From Lutispora sp. (lineage in GTDB: Bacteria > Bacillota > Clostridia > Lutisporales > Lutisporaceae), in the NCBI GenBank assembly GCA_030834765.1, contig JAUQXG010000367.1:1-5153 (forward strand): a DNA stretch of 5,153 bases, written 5' to 3'. The first letter of the stretch is position 1, and the number at the start of each line of letters is the position of its first letter. Of the stretch, positions 1 through 5,153 are shown piece by piece. A program made the position numbers and the translations under genes. The notes beneath the pieces are model-generated. The model was given only the letters and a program-made list of their open reading frames with translations, was not told where the DNA came from and searched no databases.

Positions 1-1058
1 TCCTTGCGGCATTTATCATTTTGGTTTATTATGTTCAAATAATGGGATGGATTTTGGCATATTTGATTAAAATGGGCTCTGGATCATTATCAGGCTTAAC
101 AGCAGAGGGATATACTCAAGCCTTTAGCGGATTAATGGCAAATACAGGGCAGTTGACTTTTTACACTCTTATATGTTTCCTTAGCATAGGCTTGATTTCT
201 GCTAAAGGACTTCAAGGTGGTATTGAAAAGGCTTGTAAGATAATGATGCCTGCACTTTTTATTATGTTAATCGTATTAGCCGTAAGATCGTTGACGCTTC
301 CTGGAGCCATGGAAGGGATGAGATGGTATCTGCATGTTGATTTTTCAAAAATTAATGCGGATGTTTTAATAAAAGCATTAGGGCAATGTTTTTTTTCAAT
401 AGGCATAGCCAGCGGGGGCGCATTTATATATGGCAGTTACCTTAAGAAAGATAGTGATATTCCAACAGATTGTGCAATAATCGTTGCAGCGGATACAATA
501 GCAGCATTGCTTGCGGGAGTAGTAATATTTCCATCCATATTTGCACTGGGCTTAAAGCCCGATGCTGGGGCGAGCTTATTATTTGTAACAATGTCAAACT
601 TGTTTAACAAATTACCATTGGGCAGCTTGTTTGGAGGAATGTTTTTCTTGTTAGTTTTCTTTGCGGCTCTCTCTTCAGCAATAGGATATTTAGAACCGAT
701 CGTAATGACTTGTACTGAGTTATTTAAAATGAGTAGGAAGAAGGCAGTATGGTCAAGCTTAACATTAATATTTATCATAGGATTTCCAGCAATATTAGCT
801 CAAGGACCTTGGATTAATATTCTTATCGGCGGAAGAAATATTTTTGACTTTGCTGACTATCTTTCTGGCAATATAATGATGCCCTTAGGAGCATTGGTAT
901 TAGCCTTTTATACAATGATGGTATGGAAGTTCAAGAATTATCAGAATGAAACTAATGTTGGTTCAAAGAAATTAAAAGTTTATAATTGGTGGGGGCCTCT
1001 TGTTAAGATTTTTATACCTTTAGCTTTGGTGGCAATATTTATAGCTGGCGTATTCTAA
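1..1058 (+). CDS. Sodium-dependent transporter of the NSS/SNF family, 5'-truncated by the window
   Basis: This is a secondary transporter of the neurotransmitter:sodium symporter family, which couples Na+ entry to uptake of amino acids or related solutes across the cytoplasmic membrane. The frame is open from base 3, so the TTG at 21 and later ATGs are internal and the real start lies upstream. The fragment begins in TM3 (YYVQIMGW motif, about 27-50) and runs to the C-terminus. Recognisable marks are the TM5 segment RSLTLPGAMEG (about 285-317), the TM6 unwound region FFSIGIASGGAFIYGSYL (390-443), TM7 ending GVVIFP, and AALSS in TM8 (663-677), where the Ser pair sits at the Na2 site. An Asp (492-494) occupies the TM7 position equivalent to the Na1 Asn of LeuT, as in many bacterial members. 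The protein ends just after TM11, which suggests the bacterial 11-helix subgroup. The substrate cannot be told from this fragment. A strong terminator follows the TAA. Confidence 0.93.
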   Translation, partial: LAAFIILVYYVQIMGWILAYLIKMGSGSLSGLTAEGYTQAFSGLMANTGQLTFYTLICFLSIGLISAKGLQGGIEKACKIMMPALFIMLIVLAVRSLTLPGAMEGMRWYLHVDFSKINADVLIKALGQCFFSIGIASGGAFIYGSYLKKDSDIPTDCAIIVAADTIAALLAGVVIFPSIFALGLKPDAGASLLFVTMSNLFNKLPLGSLFGGMFFLLVFFAALSSAIGYLEPIVMTCTELFKMSRKKAVWSSLTLIFIIGFPAILAQGPWINILIGGRNIFDFADYLSGNIMMPLGALVLAFYTMMVWKFKNYQNETNVGSKKLKVYNWWGPLVKIFIPLALVAIFIAGVF

Positions 1059-1063
1059 AAAAT

Positions 1064-1097
1064 AAAAAAGTCTCGTTTTTTGAAATGAGACTTTTTT
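1064..1097 (+). terminator. Intrinsic terminator of the NSS transporter gene
   Basis: A perfect 11-bp stem (1064-1074 with 1087-1097, core AGTCTC/GAGACT) is extended by a G-T pair and three more pairs to a 4-base loop at 1079-1082. The 3' arm is itself a run of six T. It begins 5 bases after the transporter stop codon. The A-run/T-run symmetry means it could also act on minus-strand transcripts, although no minus-strand gene feeds into it here. Confidence 0.9.
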
Positions 1098-1133
1098 ATT
1101 TGTCAACTTTGTAAAATATAGATAGATAACAGG

Positions 1134-1151
1134 ATACATATCATGTATAAT
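1134..1151 (+). promoter_or_regulatory. Candidate -10 box and overlapping dyad upstream of the DegV-family gene
   Basis: A perfect TATAAT (1146-1151) lies 67 bases before the start codon at 1219. No good -35 sits 16-18 bases upstream of it. The best -35-like hexamer nearby is TTGTCA at 1100-1105, which is too far for this -10. The -10 is overlapped by a perfect 15-base dyad, ATACAT-ATC-ATGTAT (1134-1148), placed where a repressor would block RNA polymerase. Promoter and operator roles are both inferred from position. Confidence 0.35.
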
Positions 1152-1218
1152 TAGATTCAAATATCACAGATTAAATATAGAATTTGCTATATATAAAAAA
1201 CAAATTAGGAGTGATAAT

Positions 1219-2064
1219 ATGACGAAGATAGCCATTGTTTCTGATTCTACCTCTGATTTGACGGAAGAGATAATAAAAGAATATGATATTAAAGTGTTGC
1301 CGTTAAGAGTTATATATAAAGATGGAGAATATAAAGATAGAGTCAATATTACCCCGGAAGAAATATATGCAAGATTTGATGAAGAAGTGCCAACTACATC
1401 GCTGCCTTCACCACAAGATACAGTTAATCTATTTGATCAACTAAAAGAAGAAGGATACACCCATATCATCGTCACTACAATATCAAGTGGATTAAGCGGC
1501 ACGATGAATATGATAAGAAATGTAGTACATAACTATGAAAATATGATATTTGAACTTATTGACTCAAAGTCCCTTACTATGGGAGCTGGTTTTGCTGTAT
1601 TAGAGGGTGCAAAGGAATTGCAGAAAACAACAGATTTTGAAAAAACCGTAGCCAAGATGAAAGAAGTCTTAAAAAGAACAGAAGTTTATTATGTAGTGAA
1701 GACTTTGGAGTACCTAAAAAGGGGCGGAAGAATTGGCAAGGTTGAGGGTACCATAGGAGAGCTCCTTAATATAAAACCAGTTATCTCAATAAACGAAGAG
1801 GGCATATACTACACCTATAAAAAAGTAAGAGGAAGGAGTAGATCCATTGATCAACTTCTTGAGATTATAAAAGAAAAGGCAAAACATAAAATGTTAAATA
1901 TAGCCGTAGCCCACGGAAATGCTTTTGAAGAGGCACAAGATCTTTTGAAACGGATTAAGGAACTGACAAATATAAATGAAACATTTTTTACCCAGCTAAG
2001 CCCTGTAATGGTTGTGCATACAGGCCCCGGACTACTTGGAGTAGTAATATCTGAGGTAATATAA
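1219..2064 (+). CDS. DegV family protein (FakB-like fatty-acid-binding protein)
   Basis: This 281-residue protein is full length for the DegV family. Studied members (FakB) are cytoplasmic carriers that bind a fatty acid so that the kinase FakA can phosphorylate it, feeding exogenous fatty acids into phospholipid synthesis. Visible family motifs are the N-terminal SDSTSDL (8-14), TTSLPSP (59-65), the SSGLSGT loop (89-95), LEYLKRGGRIG (163-173) and the C-terminal HTGPGLLGVV (267-276). In characterised FakB proteins, Thr/Ser residues of the first loops and the C-terminal His contact the lipid carboxylate; the candidates here are Thr60, the Ser residues of the SGLSG loop and His267. The ATG has AGGAG at 1207-1211, 7 bases upstream. 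No fakA-like gene is visible nearby, but clostridia usually carry several DegV paralogues scattered in the genome. The gene is bounded by terminators on both sides and is probably monocistronic. Lipid preference cannot be read from the sequence. Confidence 0.96.
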   Translation: MTKIAIVSDSTSDLTEEIIKEYDIKVLPLRVIYKDGEYKDRVNITPEEIYARFDEEVPTTSLPSPQDTVNLFDQLKEEGYTHIIVTTISSGLSGTMNMIRNVVHNYENMIFELIDSKSLTMGAGFAVLEGAKELQKTTDFEKTVAKMKEVLKRTEVYYVVKTLEYLKRGGRIGKVEGTIGELLNIKPVISINEEGIYYTYKKVRGRSRSIDQLLEIIKEKAKHKMLNIAVAHGNAFEEAQDLLKRIKELTNINETFFTQLSPVMVVHTGPGLLGVVISEVI

Positions 2065-2094
2065 AACACAAGCACCATAAAGCAAGATGGATAG

Positions 2095-2139
2095 AAAATA
2101 ATGCCCGTATCAAACTCTTTTTGATACGGGCATTATTTT
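2095..2139. terminator. Bidirectional intrinsic terminator between convergent genes
   Basis: A perfect 20-bp stem (2095-2114 with 2120-2139) closes a 5-base loop (CTCTT), with the G+C core GCCCG/CGGGC in its middle. It ends in TTATTTTT on the plus strand and in ATTATTTTC on the minus strand. It lies 30 bases after the DegV-family stop and 10 bases beyond the stop of the minus-strand gene at 2150-2413, so it can end both transcripts. Confidence 0.93.
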
Positions 2140-2149
2140 TACTTTTTAA

Positions 2150-2413
2150 TTATATTCTTTCGATAAAGTTTTCGCCTTTACCTATCACATAAGATAATCT
2201 ATCTTTATGCTTTAATTCAGTCAAAAGCTCTACTAAAAATTCTGAAGGAATTCTTTCCTTAATAAACTTTCCTATCGTACCTTCGTACAATGTGTTTCCT
2301 GTTTGCTGAAAGCTTTCATCAAATATTCTTATTTTCATATTTAGCAGCTCTGCATCTAGTTCAACATTGTATTCCATGTGTGCATCATATATTTTCGCCT
2401 TAACTTGTTTCAT
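2150..2413 (-). CDS. Hypothetical protein, 87 residues, family not recognised
   Basis: I do not recognise this protein. It is charged and soluble-looking, with no signal peptide, membrane segment, Cys pair or nucleotide-binding motif. The N-terminal half alternates hydrophobic and polar residues as beta strands do (KQVKAKIYD, then NMKIRIFDESF). The second half looks helical and amphipathic (FLVELLTELKHKDRL), with a basic/aromatic tail ending FIERI. Reality as a gene is supported by a very strong ribosome binding site (AAGGGAGG, complement of 2421-2428, 7 bases before the ATG), TATAAT candidates upstream, and the shared terminator just after its stop. A terminator (2547-2582) separates it from the upstream lipoprotein gene, so it is probably transcribed alone. 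The fold could suit a small regulator or a binding partner of another protein, but nothing in the sequence decides this. Confidence 0.82.
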   Translation of the reverse strand: MKQVKAKIYDAHMEYNVELDAELLNMKIRIFDESFQQTGNTLYEGTIGKFIKERIPSEFLVELLTELKHKDRLSYVIGKGENFIERI

Positions 2414-2494
2414 ACCATTTCCTCCCTTGTTTCAGTTTTATCCCAAAGCTAATAAAATCCATTTTAAAAAGTATCAGGACCTATGTATCTTTAA

Positions 2495-2523
2495 ATTATA
2501 GCCCTTATCTATATTATAAGCAA
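2495..2523 (-). promoter_or_regulatory. Candidate promoter for the 87-residue gene
   Basis: Read on the minus strand, TTGCTT (2518-2523) is followed after 17 bases by a perfect TATAAT (2495-2500). Two further perfect minus-strand TATAAT hexamers lie upstream at 2513-2518 and 2535-2540, with poorer -35 partners. All three fall between the lipoprotein terminator and the 87-residue gene, where an independent promoter is expected. Which one is used cannot be decided in such A+T-rich DNA. Confidence 0.4.
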
Positions 2524-2543
2524 TGATTAGTTCCATTATAAGT

Positions 2544-2582
2544 AAAAAAGTTAACCAATTGATTCATCAATTGGTTAACTTT
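2544..2582 (-). terminator. Intrinsic terminator of the lipoprotein gene
   Basis: A perfect 16-bp stem (2547-2562 with 2567-2582, core GTTAACCAATTGA) closes a 4-base loop. On the minus strand it runs into six T residues (complement of 2544-2549). It starts 14 bases beyond the lipoprotein stop codon. It isolates the lipoprotein gene from the 87-residue gene on the same strand. Confidence 0.9.
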
Positions 2583-2596
2583 CCGCTCCTATAAAA

Positions 2597-3163
2597 CTAT
2601 TTCTTTACTTCTTGCTTTCCAGTTACTTTACTTTTATCATCCATGGCAAATGTGGATTTCGCTTCATCCGTAGCGAAATATACATTTCCATCAACGGTAG
2701 CATCTACTAACTTGAAGTTCTTTGATGTAACATAAAGATCACCTTTGAAAGTACCATGCTGAATGCTAGCTTCTGGGCTGTTAATTGTTAATTTTGGTGC
2801 AGTCAAATTGAATCTAGCAGTGACATTGCGATCTTCATCTTGAGTGTATAATGCGATTTTGCGCTGTATTACATCTTTACCTGCATCATCTTTCTTACCA
2901 TTCTTATATTCACCATCTAATACAAGGTCTTTACTAAAAGATAAATCTTTTAATGTTGCGATGATCCATGTACCACTGCTGCTTATAGCTTTTTCAAAAG
3001 CTGCCTCCGTATCTACTATGGAAGCTGTTGTTACAACTTCTGGAGTTGTTTCCGGTGGTGTTGTTTGCGGCGGTGGAGTTGGTGCCGGAGCGGGTGTTGT
3101 AGTGCAGCCTACAAAGAATGTAGCTATCATAGCTAATACAATGAATAATACTTTAGCTTTCAT
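2597..3163 (-). CDS. Putative lipoprotein with Pro/Thr-rich tether and beta-solenoid-like repeats
   Basis: This is a 188-residue exported protein of unknown function. It has a lipoprotein signal peptide: Lys2 and Lys4, a hydrophobic core at 5-18, then FVGC with Cys20 as the lipidation site (Phe at -3 is unusual but tolerated). Residues 21-46 form a Pro/Thr-rich linker likely to span the cell wall. After it comes a short helical-looking stretch (51-62), then a domain rich in alternating hydrophobic residues. Three segments line up at exactly 18 residues: LTAPKLTI (120-127), TFKGDLYV (138-145) and TVDGNVYF (156-163). This suggests coils of a right-handed beta-helix or bactofilin-like solenoid. 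No catalytic motif is apparent, so binding or structural work at the cell surface is the modest guess. The start is supported by AAGGGAGG 6 bases before the ATG. It has its own terminator, and a dyad sits in its leader. Confidence 0.88.
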   Translation of the reverse strand: MKAKVLFIVLAMIATFFVGCTTTPAPAPTPPPQTTPPETTPEVVTTASIVDTEAAFEKAISSSGTWIIATLKDLSFSKDLVLDGEYKNGKKDDAGKDVIQRKIALYTQDEDRNVTARFNLTAPKLTINSPEASIQHGTFKGDLYVTSKNFKLVDATVDGNVYFATDEAKSTFAMDDKSKVTGKQEVKK

Positions 3164-3183
3164 AAAAATCCTCCCTTATGGTC

Positions 3184-3198
3184 CTAGGCATTGCCTAG
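3184..3198 (-). promoter_or_regulatory. Perfect dyad in the leader of the lipoprotein gene (possible operator)
   Basis: CTAGGCA-T-TGCCTAG is a perfect 7+7 inverted repeat with a 1-base centre, notable for its G+C content in A+T-rich surroundings. It lies 7 bases upstream of the lipoprotein ribosome binding site and directly downstream of a TATAAC box, so it covers the likely transcription start. As RNA it could also fold as a short hairpin with loop CAAUG. There is no T run, so it is not a terminator. A repressor operator is the preferred reading, by inference. Confidence 0.45.
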
Positions 3199-3204
3199 AC
3201 TTTA

Positions 3205-3210
3205 GTTATA
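3205..3210 (-). promoter_or_regulatory. Candidate -10 box of the lipoprotein gene
   Basis: The minus strand reads TATAAC here, one mismatch from consensus and 41 bases upstream of the ATG. No convincing -35 lies at the right distance. The box sits inside a second small inverted repeat, ACTTTA-GTTA-TAAAGT (3199-3214), which abuts the dyad at 3184-3198. Confidence 0.35.
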
Positions 3211-3328
3211 AAGTTAATACAGTATGTTTTTCTTATTTATAGAATTAATATATCCAAATAAATAATTAGAATACAAAATATAAAAAATATAACATTCTTA
3301 TAAAAATAAAATAACTGAAATTATCCTT

Positions 3329-3865
3329 CTATTTGATTTTATCTAAATTTAAAACCATGAAATATCTATGCTGATCCTTCCCATATTCATCTTCACTCAT
3401 GGTCACAATCTCAAAACCCAGCTTATCTTTATACAGCTTAATAGCTGCCTTGTTTTCAACATCTACAGTCAAACTCATCTTAGAAAAACCTTGCTCTTTC
3501 AGGTTCCTACAGATCGCAATAAGAAAATGGTATCCTAAACCTTGCCCTTGAAATTCCTCTTCGATGGCATAATCAAATAGATATGCCTTTTCTATATCTT
3601 CCCAATCCCTCATAAGTATTGCAAGACCAATAATTCGTTTCTTATTTTCTTCTTTTAATATAAATACATTGCCATGTCTGATCTGTGGCACAAGACCCCA
3701 TTCATCCATGCCTAGCTCCCCGAAAACATTCAATCCAAAGTCCACCATTCTTTTTAGCAGGCTAAGATTAAAATCTTGAACCAAGTATACGGTAAGACTG
3801 CCGATATCTCCATCGAGATTCTCTACTACTTTGCGAGGTAAGTTTTTTATTTCTTCAAAAAACAT
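3329..3865 (-). CDS. GNAT family N-acetyltransferase
   Basis: This 178-residue cytoplasmic enzyme would transfer an acetyl group from acetyl-CoA to an amine on a small molecule or protein. The acetyl-CoA pyrophosphate loop (motif A) is clear: QGQGLG at 106-111, matching Q/R-x-x-G-x-G/A, preceded by the acidic strand end DYAIEEEF. The second half has the SLTVDVENKAAIKLYKDKLGFEIV segment (131-154), the usual motif B in which an Asn after a strand leads into the helix ending LYxxxGF. The central strands are visible in NVFILKEENKKRIIGLAIL (66-84). About 50 residues precede the core and may help form the substrate pocket. The substrate is unknown. The ATG follows AGGAG by 9 bases. No hairpin terminator is visible in the A+T-rich 165 bases before the lipoprotein gene, so some read-through into that gene is possible. 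The gene is divergent from the rhomboid gene. Confidence 0.93.
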   Translation of the reverse strand: MFFEEIKNLPRKVVENLDGDIGSLTVYLVQDFNLSLLKRMVDFGLNVFGELGMDEWGLVPQIRHGNVFILKEENKKRIIGLAILMRDWEDIEKAYLFDYAIEEEFQGQGLGYHFLIAICRNLKEQGFSKMSLTVDVENKAAIKLYKDKLGFEIVTMSEDEYGKDQHRYFMVLNLDKIK

Positions 3866-3990
3866 TCAATCACGCTCCTATTCTTATCTTTATTTATAGG
3901 ATTTCAATATTTATTTATTATTATGAATAAATGTTTTGAAAGCGAAAACCTAAGAGCCTTTGCATAATGGCTATAATATTTATAAAACTC

Positions 3991-3999
3991 TGATATAAT
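3991..3999 (+). promoter_or_regulatory. Extended -10 promoter candidate of the rhomboid gene
   Basis: TGATATAAT is a perfect extended -10 element (TG-N-TATAAT), 30 bases before the ATG at 4030 and giving a leader of about 25 bases. Extended -10 promoters do not need a good -35, and none is seen here. A second plain TATAAT lies at 3972-3977. Confidence 0.55.
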
Positions 4000-4029
4000 A
4001 AAATAAAGAATAGAGCTGTAGGAGGAGTT

Positions 4030-5153
4030 ATGCAAGAAAAATATATTTATTCAGCAGTAATAAAACTGATAGATAAATTAGGGTACTTGCCTTTAAGAGA
4101 TGGAAGCGGACAGATACCTGATATTCCAGGAAGAAAGATTTTAGCAAATTCCACAAGAGGAGGGCTGATTCTTGTAGAATTGATTGATGCGGATCTTCTA
4201 AGCTTAGAAGAAATACAGGAAATACTTTATTTTAATCAAGATAGATTAAAAAATATAGAGAAGGCTGGGAGTTATAATTTTTTTGAGGTTTTCGTTTTTA
4301 ATGGAGCAGCAGATATAGACAAGCTTGAGACGATCATAGCAGGACAATATAAAGAAGTGCCTAACAAGAAGTACTTATCTTGCCTTACTGTAGATTTATC
4401 TAGAAAAGAGATAATCAAGCATTTTGATATACCAAAGATGCCTTCGGACGTATTCAGAGAACTGGAGTCAACATTATCATCTGACTATGAAGCATTAAAC
4501 GAAATGACTGACATCAATGAATTATCACAAAAGAAGGAAAAGGAATATACTCTTAATTATTCAGCAAATAAAGCAACATTGACCATTGGATTGATTGCAA
4601 TCAATGTAGCAGTATGGCTCATGATGATGGCCTATTCAACCATGAAGGGTGTAGATTACAATATTGTATTAGATATATTTGGGGCAAAGGAAAATATCAG
4701 TATCATGAATGGACAGTATTGGAGATTTTTAACCCCCGTTTTCCTTCATGCCAGCATGATCCATTTAATGATAAACTGCTATTCTTTATATTATGTTGGA
4801 ATGATAACCGAGAAGCTTTATGGACATAAGAAATTTTTCATTATATATTTTGCAGCCGGGATATTTGGCAATATTCTAAGCTTCATGTTTTCTTCTAATC
4901 CCGGAGTAGGGGCATCAGGGTCCATATTCGGACTGCTGGGAGCACTTTTATATTTTGGCGTGGAAAACCCTGTGGCATTCAAAAGATATTTTGGGTATAA
5001 CGTAATATTAACAGTAGTGATCAATATCGTTTACGGCTTCTCTCAAGCAGGCATAGACAATTATGCTCATATGGGAGGATTATTGGGAGGGTTTTTGACA
5101 TCCGGAATTGTGAAGCTCAATGAGGTATCAAGTAAATGGCTGAAAAGACCTGT
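4030..5153 (+). CDS. Rhomboid family intramembrane serine protease with a long N-terminal domain, 3'-truncated by the window
   Basis: This is a membrane protease that cuts substrate proteins within or beside the membrane using a Ser-His dyad. The frame is open from the ATG at 4030 to the window end, 374 residues without a stop. Residues 1-180 form a soluble domain that I do not recognise. TM1 follows (182-201), then the L1 loop with WRFLTPVFLHAS (231-242) and the rhomboid signature HASMIHLMIN (240-249), whose Asn249 matches the oxyanion Asn of GlpG. The nucleophile is Ser296 in GASG, and the general base is His347 in AHMGGLLGG, so the enzyme should be active. The layout of a roughly 180-residue cytoplasmic domain before TM1 is that of Bacillus YqgP/GluP, which also carries C-terminal TPR repeats; whether this one does lies beyond the window. 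AGGAGG at 4020-4025 precedes the ATG by 4 bases, and an extended -10 promoter candidate lies at 3991-3999. Confidence 0.95.
   Translation, partial: MQEKYIYSAVIKLIDKLGYLPLRDGSGQIPDIPGRKILANSTRGGLILVELIDADLLSLEEIQEILYFNQDRLKNIEKAGSYNFFEVFVFNGAADIDKLETIIAGQYKEVPNKKYLSCLTVDLSRKEIIKHFDIPKMPSDVFRELESTLSSDYEALNEMTDINELSQKKEKEYTLNYSANKATLTIGLIAINVAVWLMMMAYSTMKGVDYNIVLDIFGAKENISIMNGQYWRFLTPVFLHASMIHLMINCYSLYYVGMITEKLYGHKKFFIIYFAAGIFGNILSFMFSSNPGVGASGSIFGLLGALLYFGVENPVAFKRYFGYNVILTVVINIVYGFSQAGIDNYAHMGGLLGGFLTSGIVKLNEVSSKWLKRP

Noticed and set aside
21..23. TTG at 21 as a start codon of the transporter
   Set aside because: The frame is open upstream to base 3 and encodes more of TM3, so this is an internal codon of a truncated gene.
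437..778. A 113-codon minus-strand open frame inside the transporter gene
   Set aside because: It lies wholly opposite conserved TM6-TM8 of the NSS transporter and resembles no protein; it is a shadow frame.
1181..1206. AATTTG...CAAATT inverted repeat just before the DegV-family ribosome binding site
   Set aside because: It has only 6 bp, mostly A-T, with a 14-base loop; this is within chance expectation for such A+T-rich DNA.
1851..2078. A 75-codon minus-strand open frame reaching past the DegV-family stop
   Set aside because: It is antisense to the conserved C-terminus with the HTGPG motif, and no family resemblance is seen.
2844..3242. A 132-codon plus-strand open frame opposite the lipoprotein gene
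   Set aside because: It is antisense to a lipoprotein with signal peptide, ribosome binding site and terminator. Its Gly/Val-rich stretch is just the complement of the Pro/Thr linker codons.
3233..3328. A+T-rich tract between the GNAT and lipoprotein genes, examined for a terminator or small RNA
   Set aside because: Only weak A/T inverted repeats were found, with no G+C stem and no reading frame of note; nothing supportable.
4614..5024. Two short open frames (4614-4829 plus, 4818-5024 minus) near the window end
   Set aside because: Both overlap the rhomboid core, whose catalytic motifs are in a different frame that stays open to the window end.

Overview
The window is A+T-rich DNA with strong AGGAGG-type ribosome binding sites, TATAAT-type -10 boxes and textbook hairpin-plus-T-run terminators. 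Its proteins are a DegV-family protein, an 11-helix NSS transporter, and a rhomboid with a long N-terminal domain like Bacillus YqgP. Together these point to a low-GC Firmicute, most likely of the class Clostridia. No rRNA, tRNA, CRISPR, insertion sequence or phage gene was seen, and it reads as ordinary chromosomal housekeeping and envelope DNA.

Layout. (1) Bases 1-1058 (+) hold the 3' two thirds or so of a sodium-dependent NSS/SNF-family transporter gene, closed by a terminator at 1064-1097. (2) Bases 1219-2064 (+) encode a complete DegV-family fatty-acid-binding protein. It is followed by a very long perfect hairpin (2095-2139) that can terminate transcription from both sides. (3) Three genes lie on the minus strand: an 87-residue protein of unknown family (2150-2413), a lipoprotein with a Pro/Thr-rich tether and a repeat pattern suggesting a beta-solenoid (2597-3163), and a GNAT acetyltransferase (3329-3865). 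A minus-strand terminator at 2547-2582 separates the lipoprotein gene from the 87-residue gene. (4) Bases 4030 to the window end (+) encode a rhomboid intramembrane serine protease with about 180 residues ahead of its first membrane helix. It has no stop codon in the window, and is divergent from the GNAT gene.

The genes look like independent transcription units rather than one operon: nearly every one has its own gap, ribosome binding site and terminator or promoter candidate. A loose theme is the cell envelope (transporter, exogenous fatty-acid use, surface lipoprotein, membrane protease), but nothing in the sequence ties them into a pathway. No gap between genes exceeds 300 bases. The parts least explained by known families are the lipoprotein with the dyad in its leader, the 87-residue protein, and the rhomboid N-terminal domain. 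I did not find convincing evidence of a new multi-gene system.
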